Shown here: positions 7,695 to 15,841 of the stretch, piece by piece
Numbering within the stretch: the stretch's first letter is position 1
Layout of the letters: each line of letters begins with the position of its first letter
Assembly (NCBI RefSeq): GCF_008271365.1
Contig: NZ_CP043430.1
Coordinates: 2,046,001 to 2,110,000, forward strand
Reading direction: 5' to 3'
Source: Microbacterium sp. 1S1
GTDB lineage: Bacteria; Actinomycetota; Actinomycetes; Actinomycetales; Microbacteriaceae
Length of the DNA: 64,000 bases
Program-made: the position numbers and the translations under genes
Notes under the pieces: model-generated
Seen by the model: the letters and a program-made list of their open reading frames with translations, nothing else
Told to the model about the DNA's origin: nothing
Databases searched by the model: none

Positions 7695-8558
7695 ATGCCC
7701 GTTCCGCCCGCCGGTCCCGCCGACCTGCACCTGCACTCCAACCACTCCGACGGCACCGAATCTCCTGCCGACGTCATGAGGCAGGCGCACCGGCACGGCG
7801 TGCGGACGGTCGCGCTCACGGACCATGACCGCACCACGGGGTGGGCGGAGGCCGGTGACGCCGCCGTCGCGCTCGGCATGACCTTCCTTCCCGGAATGGA
7901 GCTGTCCGCCAAGCACGAGTGGCGCAGCGTACACGTGCTCGGGTACCTGTTCGATCCCGAGCACGCGGGACTCCGCGCCGAGACCGACCGGATCCGGAGC
8001 GACCGGATCGGACGGGCCGAGCGCATCGTCCGCAACATCGGCCGCGACTACGACCTGCACTGGGACGACGTGCTGGCGCAGACGACGCTCGACGCGACCG
8101 TCGGACGGCCCCATATTGCGGACGCGCTGGTCGCGCGCGGTATCGTGCGCGACCGGGGCGAGGCCTTCGACGGCATCCTCCACCCGCGGGAGGGCTACTA
8201 CGAGCCGCATTACGCCCCGGATCCCCTGACCGCCGTGCGACTGCTCACCGAGGCAGGGGGCGTGCCGATCATCGCTCACCCCGTGACGGCCGGCCGTGAC
8301 CGCATGATGCCGGTGCCGTACATCGAACGGTTGATCGACGCGGGCCTGGCGGGATTCGAGGTGGACCACCGGGAGAACACCGCCGCGGGGAAGCGGATCC
8401 TGCACGAGCTGGCCGACGCGCACGACCTCATCCTCACCGGGTCCAGCGACTACCACGGGTCGGGCAAGCCCAACGTTCCTGGCGAGAACACCACGGCACC
8501 CGACATGGTGGCCCGGATCATCGACCGCGCCTCCGGCACCGCCCCACGGCGTCCCTGA
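7695..8558 (+). CDS. PHP-domain phosphoesterase (TrpH / RNase AM-like)
   Basis: A 287-residue protein. Metal-binding motifs of the PHP superfamily are present: DLHLHSNHSDG at the N-terminus, ALTDHD near residue 38, GMELSA near 59, IIAHPV near 193 and SSDYHG near 253. Family members hydrolyse 3',5'-nucleoside bisphosphates (pAp) or trim RNA 5' ends. The single-domain size matches the TrpH group and not DNA polymerase PHP domains. It is transcribed divergently from the EEP gene, and both have leaderless-type promoters. Confidence 0.9.
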   Translation: MPVPPAGPADLHLHSNHSDGTESPADVMRQAHRHGVRTVALTDHDRTTGWAEAGDAAVALGMTFLPGMELSAKHEWRSVHVLGYLFDPEHAGLRAETDRIRSDRIGRAERIVRNIGRDYDLHWDDVLAQTTLDATVGRPHIADALVARGIVRDRGEAFDGILHPREGYYEPHYAPDPLTAVRLLTEAGGVPIIAHPVTAGRDRMMPVPYIERLIDAGLAGFEVDHRENTAAGKRILHELADAHDLILTGSSDYHGSGKPNVPGENTTAPDMVARIIDRASGTAPRRP

Positions 8559-8608
8559 GCCCCGGCGGACTGTCGGCGGTCTCCCGGCGTTCTGTCGAGA
8601 GCGGCCGA

Positions 8609-8614
8609 TACGGT
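8609..8614 (+). promoter_or_regulatory. -10 element TACGGT upstream of the DUF817 gene
   Basis: TACGGT is 7 nt from ATG 8622, with no ribosome-binding site between. Confidence 0.45.
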
Positions 8615-8621
8615 CCGAGGC

Positions 8622-9552
8622 ATGCAACGTGCCACCCCCCTGGAGCACCGCGTCGACGCGAGCGCTCGCCGCTTCCTCCGTTCGGTGCCGGCATCGGGCT
8701 TCCGGGCCGGACTGGCCGAGTTCCTCGTCTTCGTCCTCAAACAGGCCTGGGCGTGCGTGTTCGGGGCCGCCCTGCTGGTGGTGATCGTCGCCGCCCGGCT
8801 CTGGTATCCCGACGACGCGGCGCTCGCCCGCAACGACGCCCTGACGATCGCGGCCGTACTCATCCAGGTCGCGATGCTCGTGTTCCGTCTGGAGAGCGGT
8901 CGGGAGCTCTGGGTGATCGTGCTCTTCCACCTCACCGGTACCGCGATGGAGCTGTTCAAGACCGATGTCGGCTCGTGGGCGTATGCGGCGGACGGCATCC
9001 TCCGCATCGGCGGCGTCCCGCTGTTCAGCGGCTTCATGTACGCGGCGGTCGGCTCCTACATGGTGCGCGTGTACCGGCTGTTCGACCTCGGCTTCACCCG
9101 GTATCCGCGACGGTGGCTGACGGCGATCCTCGCCGCGGCCATCTACCTCAACTTCTTCACGCACCACTGGTGGTGGGACGCGCGGTGGGTGCTCCTCGCC
9201 GGCGTGGTGGCGCTCTGGCTGCCGACGGTCATGCACGCGCGCGTCTGGCGTCGCACGATCCGGCTCCCGCTTCTCGCGGTGTTCGCGGGAGTCGCCGTGT
9301 TCATCTACCTGGCCGAGAACATCGGCACCTGGGCGGGGGGCATGGGCGTACCCGGACCAGGCGGAGGGGTGGCAGCCCGTGTCGCTGAGCAAGCTCAGCT
9401 CCTGGTTCCTCCTGATGATCATCTCGGTGGTCCTCGTCGCCTGGGTGTATCCGCCCCAGGTGCCCAGCGCGCTCCTCGACGACGAGGGGCGTCCCACGGA
9501 AGACCGTGCGGACGCCCCTCGGAAGACGACGGCGCGGATCAGGCGCCGGTGA
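8622..9552 (+). pseudogene. DUF817 integral membrane protein, frameshifted in a G6 run
   Basis: The first 238 codons give a typical DUF817 membrane protein with about seven hydrophobic helices, up to AENIGTWAG. At the homopolymer 9335-9340 (six G) the frame breaks. Removing one G restores AWAYPDQAEGW and then a last membrane segment (SWFLLMIISVVLVAWVY), ending at TGA 9550-9552; AxxYP-Q and SWxLL are what the family shows at this place. Without correction the frame runs on into antisense helicase sequence. The restored product would be about 309 residues and its end overlaps the convergent helicase stop by 14 nt. This is either a real inactivating or slippage mutation or a base-calling error. 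Confidence 0.85.
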
Positions 9553-11059
9553 CGGGGGCCGCCCCCGTGCCGGAGCCGCCGCGACGACGACGACGGCGGC
9601 GCGCGGGCGCGGGCTTGCCGTCGTGGTGCTCCTTGCCGGCACCGTCGTGCGTGCCGGCGCCCTCGGCGCCTCGGTCGGCGGTCTGCGCGGACGAGCCCTC
9701 ACCGGACGTCGCCGCGGTCGTGCCCTCCGCGAACGTGGAACCGACGGGCGTCGAGCTGTTGCGGCGGCGGCGACGGCGGCGGGTGCCGCCCTCCGCGGTG
9801 CCCTCGGCGGCGGCGTCAGCAGCGCGCTCCGGACGACGGGTGCGCTCGGTCTTGACCGCTTCCTTCTTCGGGGCGCTCACGAGGCGACCCTTCGTGCCTT
9901 CGGGGATGTCGAGGTCGGTGTACAGGTGGGGACTCGACGAGTAGGTCTCGATCGGCTCGGGCTGACCGAACTCCAGGGCGCGGTTGATGAGGGCCCACTT
10001 GTGCAGGTCCTCCCAGTCCACGAAGGTCACCGCGATGCCCGTCTTGCCCGCGCGGCCCGTACGCCCCGCACGGTGGAGGTACGTCTTCTCCTCGTCGGGG
10101 ATCGTGTGGTTGATGACATGCGTGACGTCGTCGACGTCGATGCCGCGCGCCGCCACATCGGTCGCCACGAGGACGTCCTTCTTGCCGGCCTTGAACGCCG
10201 CCATGGAGCGCTCGCGCTGGTCCTGGCCCATGTCGCCGTGCACGCCGCCCACATTGAAGCCGCGGTCGTTCAGCTCGTCGACCAAGCGCTGGGCCGCACG
10301 CTTCGTCCGCGTGAAGATCACCGTCTTGCCGCGGCCTTCGGCCTGCAGGATCCGTGCGATGACCTCATCCTTGTCCAGGGAGTGGGCGCGGTAGACGAGG
10401 TGCTTGATGTTCGCCTGCGTCAGCCCCTCGTCCGGATCGTTGGCCCGGATGTGGATGGGGTTGGTCATGAACCGCCGCGCCAGCGCCACGATCGGGCCGG
10501 GCATCGTCGCGGAGAAGAGCTGCGTGTGCCGCACCGCAGGGACCTTCTGGAAGATCTTCTCGATGTCGGCGAGGAAGCCGAGGTCGAGCATCTTGTCCGC
10601 CTCGTCCAGCACGACCTCTGTCGCGTTCGAGAGGTCGAGCAGGCGCTGACCGGCGAGGTCGATGAGGCGCCCCGGCGTGCCCACGACGATCTGCGCACCG
10701 GCCTTGAGCTGATCGATCTGTCCTTCGTAGGCCTTGCCGCCGTAGATGGCGACCACACTCGTCGAGCGGTTGCTCGTGAGCAGGTCGATGTCCTCGTAGA
10801 CCTGCACCGCGAGCTCGCGGGTCGGGACGACGATGAGGGCCTTGACGCCCGGCTCGGGGTCCTTCCCGAGTCGCTGGACGACCGGGATGCCGAAGCCGAA
10901 GGTCTTGCCGGTACCGGTCTTCGCCTGTCCGATGATGTCCTGCCCCGGGAGCCCGAGGGGGATGGTCTGCTCCTGGATCGGGAAGGCATCGACGATGCCC
11001 TTCGCGGCCAGTGCGTCGACGATGTCCTGATCGATGCCGAGTTCGGCGAAAGTTGTCAC
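9539..11059 (-). CDS. DEAD-box ATP-dependent RNA helicase
   Basis: A 506-residue protein with all helicase motifs in order: Q-motif region (FPIQEQT), motif I AKTGTGKT, Ia PTRELAVQV, TPGR, motif II DEAD, motif III SAT, and motifs V-VI ARGIDV and HRAGRTGR. A basic, low-complexity tail (about 400-506) carries runs of seven and six Arg and probably binds RNA. It unwinds RNA duplexes in ribosome assembly or mRNA decay, often induced by cold. The start is GTG 11059. No clear ribosome-binding site precedes it, and about 190 nt of noncoding sequence separates it from the divergent gene, leaving room for a structured leader. Confidence 0.93.
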   Translation of the reverse strand: MTTFAELGIDQDIVDALAAKGIVDAFPIQEQTIPLGLPGQDIIGQAKTGTGKTFGFGIPVVQRLGKDPEPGVKALIVVPTRELAVQVYEDIDLLTSNRSTSVVAIYGGKAYEGQIDQLKAGAQIVVGTPGRLIDLAGQRLLDLSNATEVVLDEADKMLDLGFLADIEKIFQKVPAVRHTQLFSATMPGPIVALARRFMTNPIHIRANDPDEGLTQANIKHLVYRAHSLDKDEVIARILQAEGRGKTVIFTRTKRAAQRLVDELNDRGFNVGGVHGDMGQDQRERSMAAFKAGKKDVLVATDVAARGIDVDDVTHVINHTIPDEEKTYLHRAGRTGRAGKTGIAVTFVDWEDLHKWALINRALEFGQPEPIETYSSSPHLYTDLDIPEGTKGRLVSAPKKEAVKTERTRRPERAADAAAEGTAEGGTRRRRRRRNSSTPVGSTFAEGTTAATSGEGSSAQTADRGAEGAGTHDGAGKEHHDGKPAPARRRRRRRGGSGTGAAPVTGA

Positions 11060-11214
11060 TGTTGTTCAGATGCCTGTCCGGCGACCGTGCGATCGCCTCG
11101 TAACGGATCCACGCCGTCTCTTGTGCCACAGGCGCGGGGCCCCGCTCCGACGGCGGGGACAGGCACAGCCTACCGGAGGGGCGGCTCAGGACAGGGAGAA
11201 GCTCGACGTCCGAG

Positions 11215-11220
11215 TATTGT
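11215..11220 (+). promoter_or_regulatory. -10 element TATTGT upstream of the ferritin-like gene
   Basis: TATTGT is the best hexamer in the interval. The predicted start site falls at GTG 11228, the first codon of a mini-ORF, about 25 nt before the ferritin-like GTG 11253. Confidence 0.55.
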
Positions 11221-11227
11221 GAACGTC

Positions 11228-11260
11228 GTGGCCGACTCGGGAGGGACACCTGGTGGTTAA
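11228..11260 (+). CDS. Leaderless 10-codon mini-ORF overlapping the ferritin-like start
   Basis: GTG 11228 lies 7 nt after TATTGT and opens MADSGGTPGG followed by TAA 11258-11260. The stop lies 8 nt into the next gene's GTG-GTT-AA, so ribosomes that finish it are placed on the downstream start. A real ribosome-binding site (GGGAGG) for the main gene lies inside the mini-ORF. It may be a coupling leader or chance. The same 8-nt overlap occurs at 61036-61077. Confidence 0.3.
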   Translation: MADSGGTPGG

Positions 11261-11966
11261 GTGGTTCTGGCAGCGCGATGCCGCGCCCCGACGCACCCTG
11301 GCGTTGCGCAGCCGCGGAGAGCAGAGCGACGCGACGCGCGTCGACTTCGCGGAGCTGGCACCCGAGCTGAACCGGTTCCTCGGCCAGGCGGCCTATCTCC
11401 AGCTCGGCTATTTCGAGACCCTGACGCGCCTCATCCGGGCGACCCCGGAGCTGGCGGAGAAGGAGTCGCTGTCCCGCGCGGCCGGAGCCGCGCTCACCAA
11501 GCACCGCGGCATCGTGGACCTCATCGCGGCGCGCGGGGAGGATCCGACGCAGCTCATGCTCCCGTTCCGCGAGCACCTGGATGCGTTCCGGCGCAAGACG
11601 ATCGGTGCGCGTCCGCGCGAGACCCTCCTGGCGGTCTACATCACGGCGGGCATGCTCGACGACTTCTACCTCGCGCTGGCTTCGAGCTATGGCGAGACCG
11701 GTCGCCGGGTCGCCGAGATCCTGCGTGAGGACGACGCGCGCCACGAGATCGTGGCGATCATCCAGGAGACGATCGAGAGCGACGAGGAGTGGCGCTCCCT
11801 GCTGTCCATGTGGGCACGGCGTCTCGTCGGAGACACGATCCTCGTCTGCCGGTCAGCACTGCGACCGGAGCTCCTCGCGGTCGAGGAGGCGCGCATCGAG
11901 CCGGTCTACACGGAACTCATGGGCGCGCACGCGCGTCGCATGGACGCGATGGGCCTGGCGTCCTAG
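11253..11966 (+). CDS. Ferritin-like fold protein
   Basis: A 237-residue, mostly helical protein. Pairs of acidic and His residues (LGYFETL, KHRG, DDFYLAL, EDDARHE) lie at positions consistent with a ferritin-like four-helix bundle able to bind a di-iron site, related in arrangement to the MiaE/ferritin-like proteins annotated next to DEAD-box helicases in Microbacteriaceae. Whether it oxidises a substrate or stores iron is unknown. The start at GTG 11253 has the ribosome-binding site GGGAGG 7-8 nt upstream. Confidence 0.78.
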   Translation: MVKWFWQRDAAPRRTLALRSRGEQSDATRVDFAELAPELNRFLGQAAYLQLGYFETLTRLIRATPELAEKESLSRAAGAALTKHRGIVDLIAARGEDPTQLMLPFREHLDAFRRKTIGARPRETLLAVYITAGMLDDFYLALASSYGETGRRVAEILREDDARHEIVAIIQETIESDEEWRSLLSMWARRLVGDTILVCRSALRPELLAVEEARIEPVYTELMGAHARRMDAMGLAS

Positions 11967-12250
11967 ATCCCGAGGGCGGCCTTCGCCTGCGCGTCCCCGC
12001 GGCGACGCACGGCGGTGAGAGCCGCCGTCGCCAGTGACGCGACCAGCGCGGCCCCGAGGATGCTCGCGAGCCACAGCCACACGCTGTCCTCGCCGACGCC
12101 GGCCCACTGCAGACCCGTGTAGACGGCCGCCGAGAGGGCGGTCGCAATCGCGGGCGCGACCGCGACGCCGCGCAGGTCGCGGCCGCCGATCAGGAAGTGC
12201 ACGGCGATGCCGAGCACGCACGCGCCGACGAGGGCGAGGAGGATGTACAC
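11963..12250 (-). CDS. Small three-helix membrane protein
   Basis: 95 residues with three hydrophobic helices (about 1-20, 28-48, 58-80) and a short basic C-terminus. I recognise no family. It starts 7 nt after the DUF3107 stop, so it is probably the second gene of that operon. Its stop overlaps the convergent ferritin-like gene by 4 nt. Confidence 0.7.
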   Translation of the reverse strand: MYILLALVGACVLGIAVHFLIGGRDLRGVAVAPAIATALSAAVYTGLQWAGVGEDSVWLWLASILGAALVASLATAALTAVRRRGDAQAKAALGI

Positions 12251-12257
12251 GGGCGGG

Positions 12258-12482
12258 TCAGGCGACGAAGCCGACGCGGCGCGACTCTTCGGTGCCCAGC
12301 TCGATGTAGGCGAGGTTCGCGGTCGGCACGATGTACGAGTTCCCCTTCACGTCAGCGAAGCTCACGTGCGAGGCGCTCTGCTCCAGCGCCGCGGCGACCT
12401 GGGTGCGGACCTCGTCCGCCGTGGCAGCGGTGTCGAAGCTCAGCTCGCGGCCGGTGTTGATGATGCCGATGCGGATTTCCAC
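12258..12482 (-). CDS. DUF3107 family protein
   Basis: A 74-residue small acidic protein of the actinobacterial DUF3107 family (VEIRIGIINTGRELSFDT at the N-terminus, then a conserved alpha segment and VPTANLAYIELG). GTG 12482 is chosen over a longer upstream frame because AAGGAG precedes it and the family begins with this strand. Its function is unknown; in actinobacteria it lies near the DEAD-box helicase and adnAB, as here. Confidence 0.88.
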   Translation of the reverse strand: MEIRIGIINTGRELSFDTAATADEVRTQVAAALEQSASHVSFADVKGNSYIVPTANLAYIELGTEESRRVGFVA

Positions 12483-12514
12483 GCGTGCTCCTTGAAGTTC
12501 GTCGGACTCCGCCA

Positions 12515-12520
12515 ACTCTA
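12515..12520 (-). promoter_or_regulatory. -10 element TAGAGT upstream of DUF3107
   Basis: TAGAGT lies 32 nt before GTG 12482, giving a leader of about 25 nt that carries AAGGAG. This is a conventional leadered promoter, in contrast to the divergent adnA promoter. Confidence 0.4.
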
Positions 12521-12619
12521 TCGCTCGCCGGACGCGCGGGTCCGGCTCTGGCGCCCGTTTTCGCCCTGAGCGCACAGGTCGCGGCGGCCCGTGGCGACGC
12601 CGATGTCCGCGCCTCCCGA

Positions 12620-12625
12620 TACCGT
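12620..12625 (+). promoter_or_regulatory. -10 element TACCGT, leaderless start of adnA
   Basis: TACCGT is followed by 6 nt (TGAAGG) and ATG 12632. Confidence 0.55.
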
Positions 12626-12631
12626 TGAAGG

Positions 12632-15600
12632 ATGACGTCGGATGCCGCCCAGCGAGCCGTGATCGCGGCGCCGCCGACCGCGTCCGCCGTCGTGATCGGC
12701 GCGCCGGGCACCGGCAAGACCCGCACGCTCGTCGATCGCATCGTGCACCTCCTCGACGCCGAGGGACTGCGGCCGGAGGAGGTGCTCGCGCTCACGCCGA
12801 GCAGACAGGCGGCCACCGCGCTGCGCGACCGCATCGGGGTGCGCATCGGCCAGGCGACGCCCGGACCGCTGGCGCGCTCGCTCGGGTCGTTCGCATTCCA
12901 GCTCGTCCGCGGTGCGATGGTGCGCGCGGGCGCCGAACCACCGGCGCTGCTCACCGGTGCCGACCAAGACCGCATCATCGCGGAGCTCCTCGCCGGCGAC
13001 GCCGAAGACGTCCGGATCCGCTGGCCCGACTCCCTGAGCGAGCCGGTCCGTGCCTCGAAGGGGTTCCGCTCCGAGCTCCGCGCGTTCCTCGCGGAATGCA
13101 CGGAGCTGGGAGCGAGCCCGGCAGAACTCCGCGCAACAGGAGACGCCGTCTGGACGGCGGCGGCCGACTTCGTCGAGGAGTACCGCAGCGTGCTCGACTC
13201 CCTGCGTTCCGCCCACCGCGACGCGGCTGAGCTGCTCGGCGAAGCAGCCGGGATCCTCCGCTCCGGAGATGCGCCGACGCTCGGCCCGCTGGCACCGCTG
13301 CGCGTCGTCCTGATCGACGATGCCCAGGAGCTGACCCGCGGAGGGATCGGCGTCGTTCGGGCGCTCCGCGACCGTGGCGTGGCGGTGCAGGCGTTCGGAG
13401 ATCCCGACATCTCCTCCGGGGCCTTCCGCGGGGCGAGCCCCGAGCTCTTCGCGCAGCTCGCCGGAGCGCTGGACGCGGTGCACGTGCTCGACGGTGCGCA
13501 CCGGCAGGGCCCCCGGCTGACCGCTCTGACACGGACGGTGACGCAGGCGATCGGCGTCTCCGGGCGGGTCGACCACCGCCGGGCGCCTTCGCCCGTGGCG
13601 GACGACGACGGGGCGGACGTCTCGACCTTCCTCGCGCCGTCTCCCTACGAGGAGTTCGACCGCATCGCGGGCGTCCTGCGAGACTGGCACCTCAGCGCGG
13701 GGGTGCCCTGGGAGCGGATGGCGGTCATCGCCCACGACACCCGCCAGGTCACGGCACTCGAGACCGAACTCGCCGCGCGCGAGATCCCCACGAGGGCGGC
13801 CGGCGTGCAGCGTCCGCTGGGCAGCGAGGGCATCGTCCGCGACATCGTCGGCATCGTGCGGCTCGCCCTCACCCCGGACGAGGAGCGCACGGTGCAGGCC
13901 TGGGAGGAGGCGTTGCGCACACCGTTCGGCGGCATGGACGCGATCGCGCTCCGTCGACTGCGCGCGCGGCTGCGGCACCTCGAGCTGGGGCAGGGCGGGT
14001 CGACCCCGGCACGGGAGCTGCTGCGGGCGGCGATGTCCACGCCCGCCACACTCACGCTGATCGACGCGCCGGAGTCGCGCACCGCCGAGCGCTTCGCCGA
14101 GACGGTGGCGGCGGTCGCCGATGCCGCGGCGGCGGGGGAGACCATCCACGACCTGCTGTGGCGCATCTGGGACCAGGCCAGGGCGGTGGACGGGCGGCGG
14201 CTGCAGGTGGCGTGGCGGGAGATCTCGCTGCTGCCCACCGGCGCCGAGACGGCCCGGTCTCTGGATGCTCTCGTGGCACTCTTCGACGCCGCCAAGCGTT
14301 TCGTCGAGCGCACCCCCGACGAGCGCCCGGAGATCTTCGTGCGCGACATCCTCGACAGCGAGGTGCCGGAGGACACGCTGTCGGCGCCCGAGAGGCCGGG
14401 CACGGTCACGCTGCTGACGCCGGCGACCGCGCTCGGCACGGAGTTCGATGCCGTGGTCGTCGCCGGAGTCCAGGACGGCGTCTGGCCCAACGTCCGGCTC
14501 CGCGGCGGTCTGCTCCAGACATGGCGGCTGGCCGACGCGCTCGCCGCGGCGCGGACCGGCACCCCGGTCGAGGTGCCGGGCGTGCTCGACCGGCGTCGGG
14601 CCGCTCTGCACGACGAACTCCGTCTCTTCGTGCGAGCGATCTCCCGGGCGCGACATCGGCTTCTCATCACCGCGGTGGACGACGACGATCTGTCGCCCAG
14701 CGCTTTCTTCGGCTTCCTGCCCCCGCCGGGCCCGCCGGAGCGCCATGCCTCGGCCGACCATCCGCTCACCCTCCGCGGTCTCGTCGCCCGTCACCGTCGC
14801 GTCCTCACCACCGCGCACGCCGAGCCGGTCCGCCGCGAGGCCGCCACCCAGCTCGCCGTCCTCGCACGAGAGGGCGTGCCGGGGGCGCACCCTCACGAGT
14901 GGTACGGCATCACTCCGCCCTCGACCTCGGCGCCGCTGCGCGACCTCGCCACGGCAGGGGCACGCGTGTCGCCCTCCGCGGTCGAATCCTATGAGGAGTG
15001 CGGCCTCAACTGGGTCGTGTCCGCGCTCGGCGGTGACACGGTCATGCCGCCCACGGCCGGGATCGGCACCATCGTCCATGAAGCCATGGAACGAGTCCCG
15101 GACGGGGATCTCGAGCGCATGCGGGCGATCGTCGAGGAGCACTGGCCCGAGCTCGATTTCGAGACGGCATGGATCGGACGCAAGGAGCGTCGCCGCGCCG
15201 ACCTCTTCGTCGATCGGCTGCACACGTACCTCGGCGAGGTGGCCAGGGACGGCGGCCGCGTCCTCGGCAGCGAGGTCGAGTTCCGGTTCGCCGTCGACGT
15301 CTCCGGCGAGAGCGGGGAGCCCACCGTCCATCCGGTTGGAGAGGAACGCGGGCACCGCGCGATCGTGCACGGTTACATCGACCGCGTGGAGGCGTACCCG
15401 CGCGGTGGCGGGGAGCACGGTCACGCCCGAGGTCGCGGGTGGCAGGCGATGGCCGGCGCGAACGACGGGACGACGGTGGTCGTCGACCTGAAGACGGGCA
15501 AGACCGATCCGGAATCCGACGGCGGCGTGATCGACCACGCCCAGCTCGCGGCGTACCAGATCGCCGTGCAGGAGGGGCTCGTCCCCGGTGCCTCGCCGAC

Positions 15601-15841
15601 CTCCCTCGGAGGAGCGCGTCTCGTGATCGTGTCGAAGACCCTGGCCAAGAGCGACTACCGCGTCGCGCATCAGCACGCCCTCGACGCAGAAGCGCGATCG
15701 CGGTTCCTGAATCGGGTCGCCGAGGTCGCGCGGGGCATGTCGGCGGCGAGCTTCACCGCTCAGGTCGAGGCCCACTGCGCCGACACCCAGCGCCGTGTGC
15801 ACCCGTGTCGCATCCACACCGTGCCGGCGGTGAGTGCATGA
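12632..15841 (+). CDS. adnA: AdnA-like helicase-nuclease subunit
   Basis: 1069 residues. Walker A GAPGTGKT lies near residue 24-31. Motif II is DDAQ (near residue 229), an unusual form for a UvrD-type motor. The C-terminus is a RecB-family nuclease: GTIVHEAME near 812, then D in IVHGYIDRVE and DLKTGK near 951. With AdnB it forms the actinobacterial heterodimer that resects double-strand breaks; in mycobacteria AdnB is the main motor and AdnA the weaker one (established knowledge). The start is leaderless, and the stop overlaps adnB by ATGA, giving equal expression. Confidence 0.88.
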   Translation: MTSDAAQRAVIAAPPTASAVVIGAPGTGKTRTLVDRIVHLLDAEGLRPEEVLALTPSRQAATALRDRIGVRIGQATPGPLARSLGSFAFQLVRGAMVRAGAEPPALLTGADQDRIIAELLAGDAEDVRIRWPDSLSEPVRASKGFRSELRAFLAECTELGASPAELRATGDAVWTAAADFVEEYRSVLDSLRSAHRDAAELLGEAAGILRSGDAPTLGPLAPLRVVLIDDAQELTRGGIGVVRALRDRGVAVQAFGDPDISSGAFRGASPELFAQLAGALDAVHVLDGAHRQGPRLTALTRTVTQAIGVSGRVDHRRAPSPVADDDGADVSTFLAPSPYEEFDRIAGVLRDWHLSAGVPWERMAVIAHDTRQVTALETELAAREIPTRAAGVQRPLGSEGIVRDIVGIVRLALTPDEERTVQAWEEALRTPFGGMDAIALRRLRARLRHLELGQGGSTPARELLRAAMSTPATLTLIDAPESRTAERFAETVAAVADAAAAGETIHDLLWRIWDQARAVDGRRLQVAWREISLLPTGAETARSLDALVALFDAAKRFVERTPDERPEIFVRDILDSEVPEDTLSAPERPGTVTLLTPATALGTEFDAVVVAGVQDGVWPNVRLRGGLLQTWRLADALAAARTGTPVEVPGVLDRRRAALHDELRLFVRAISRARHRLLITAVDDDDLSPSAFFGFLPPPGPPERHASADHPLTLRGLVARHRRVLTTAHAEPVRREAATQLAVLAREGVPGAHPHEWYGITPPSTSAPLRDLATAGARVSPSAVESYEECGLNWVVSALGGDTVMPPTAGIGTIVHEAMERVPDGDLERMRAIVEEHWPELDFETAWIGRKERRRADLFVDRLHTYLGEVARDGGRVLGSEVEFRFAVDVSGESGEPTVHPVGEERGHRAIVHGYIDRVEAYPRGGGEHGHARGRGWQAMAGANDGTTVVVDLKTGKTDPESDGGVIDHAQLAAYQIAVQEGLVPGASPTSLGGARLVIVSKTLAKSDYRVAHQHALDAEARSRFLNRVAEVARGMSAASFTAQVEAHCADTQRRVHPCRIHTVPAVSA

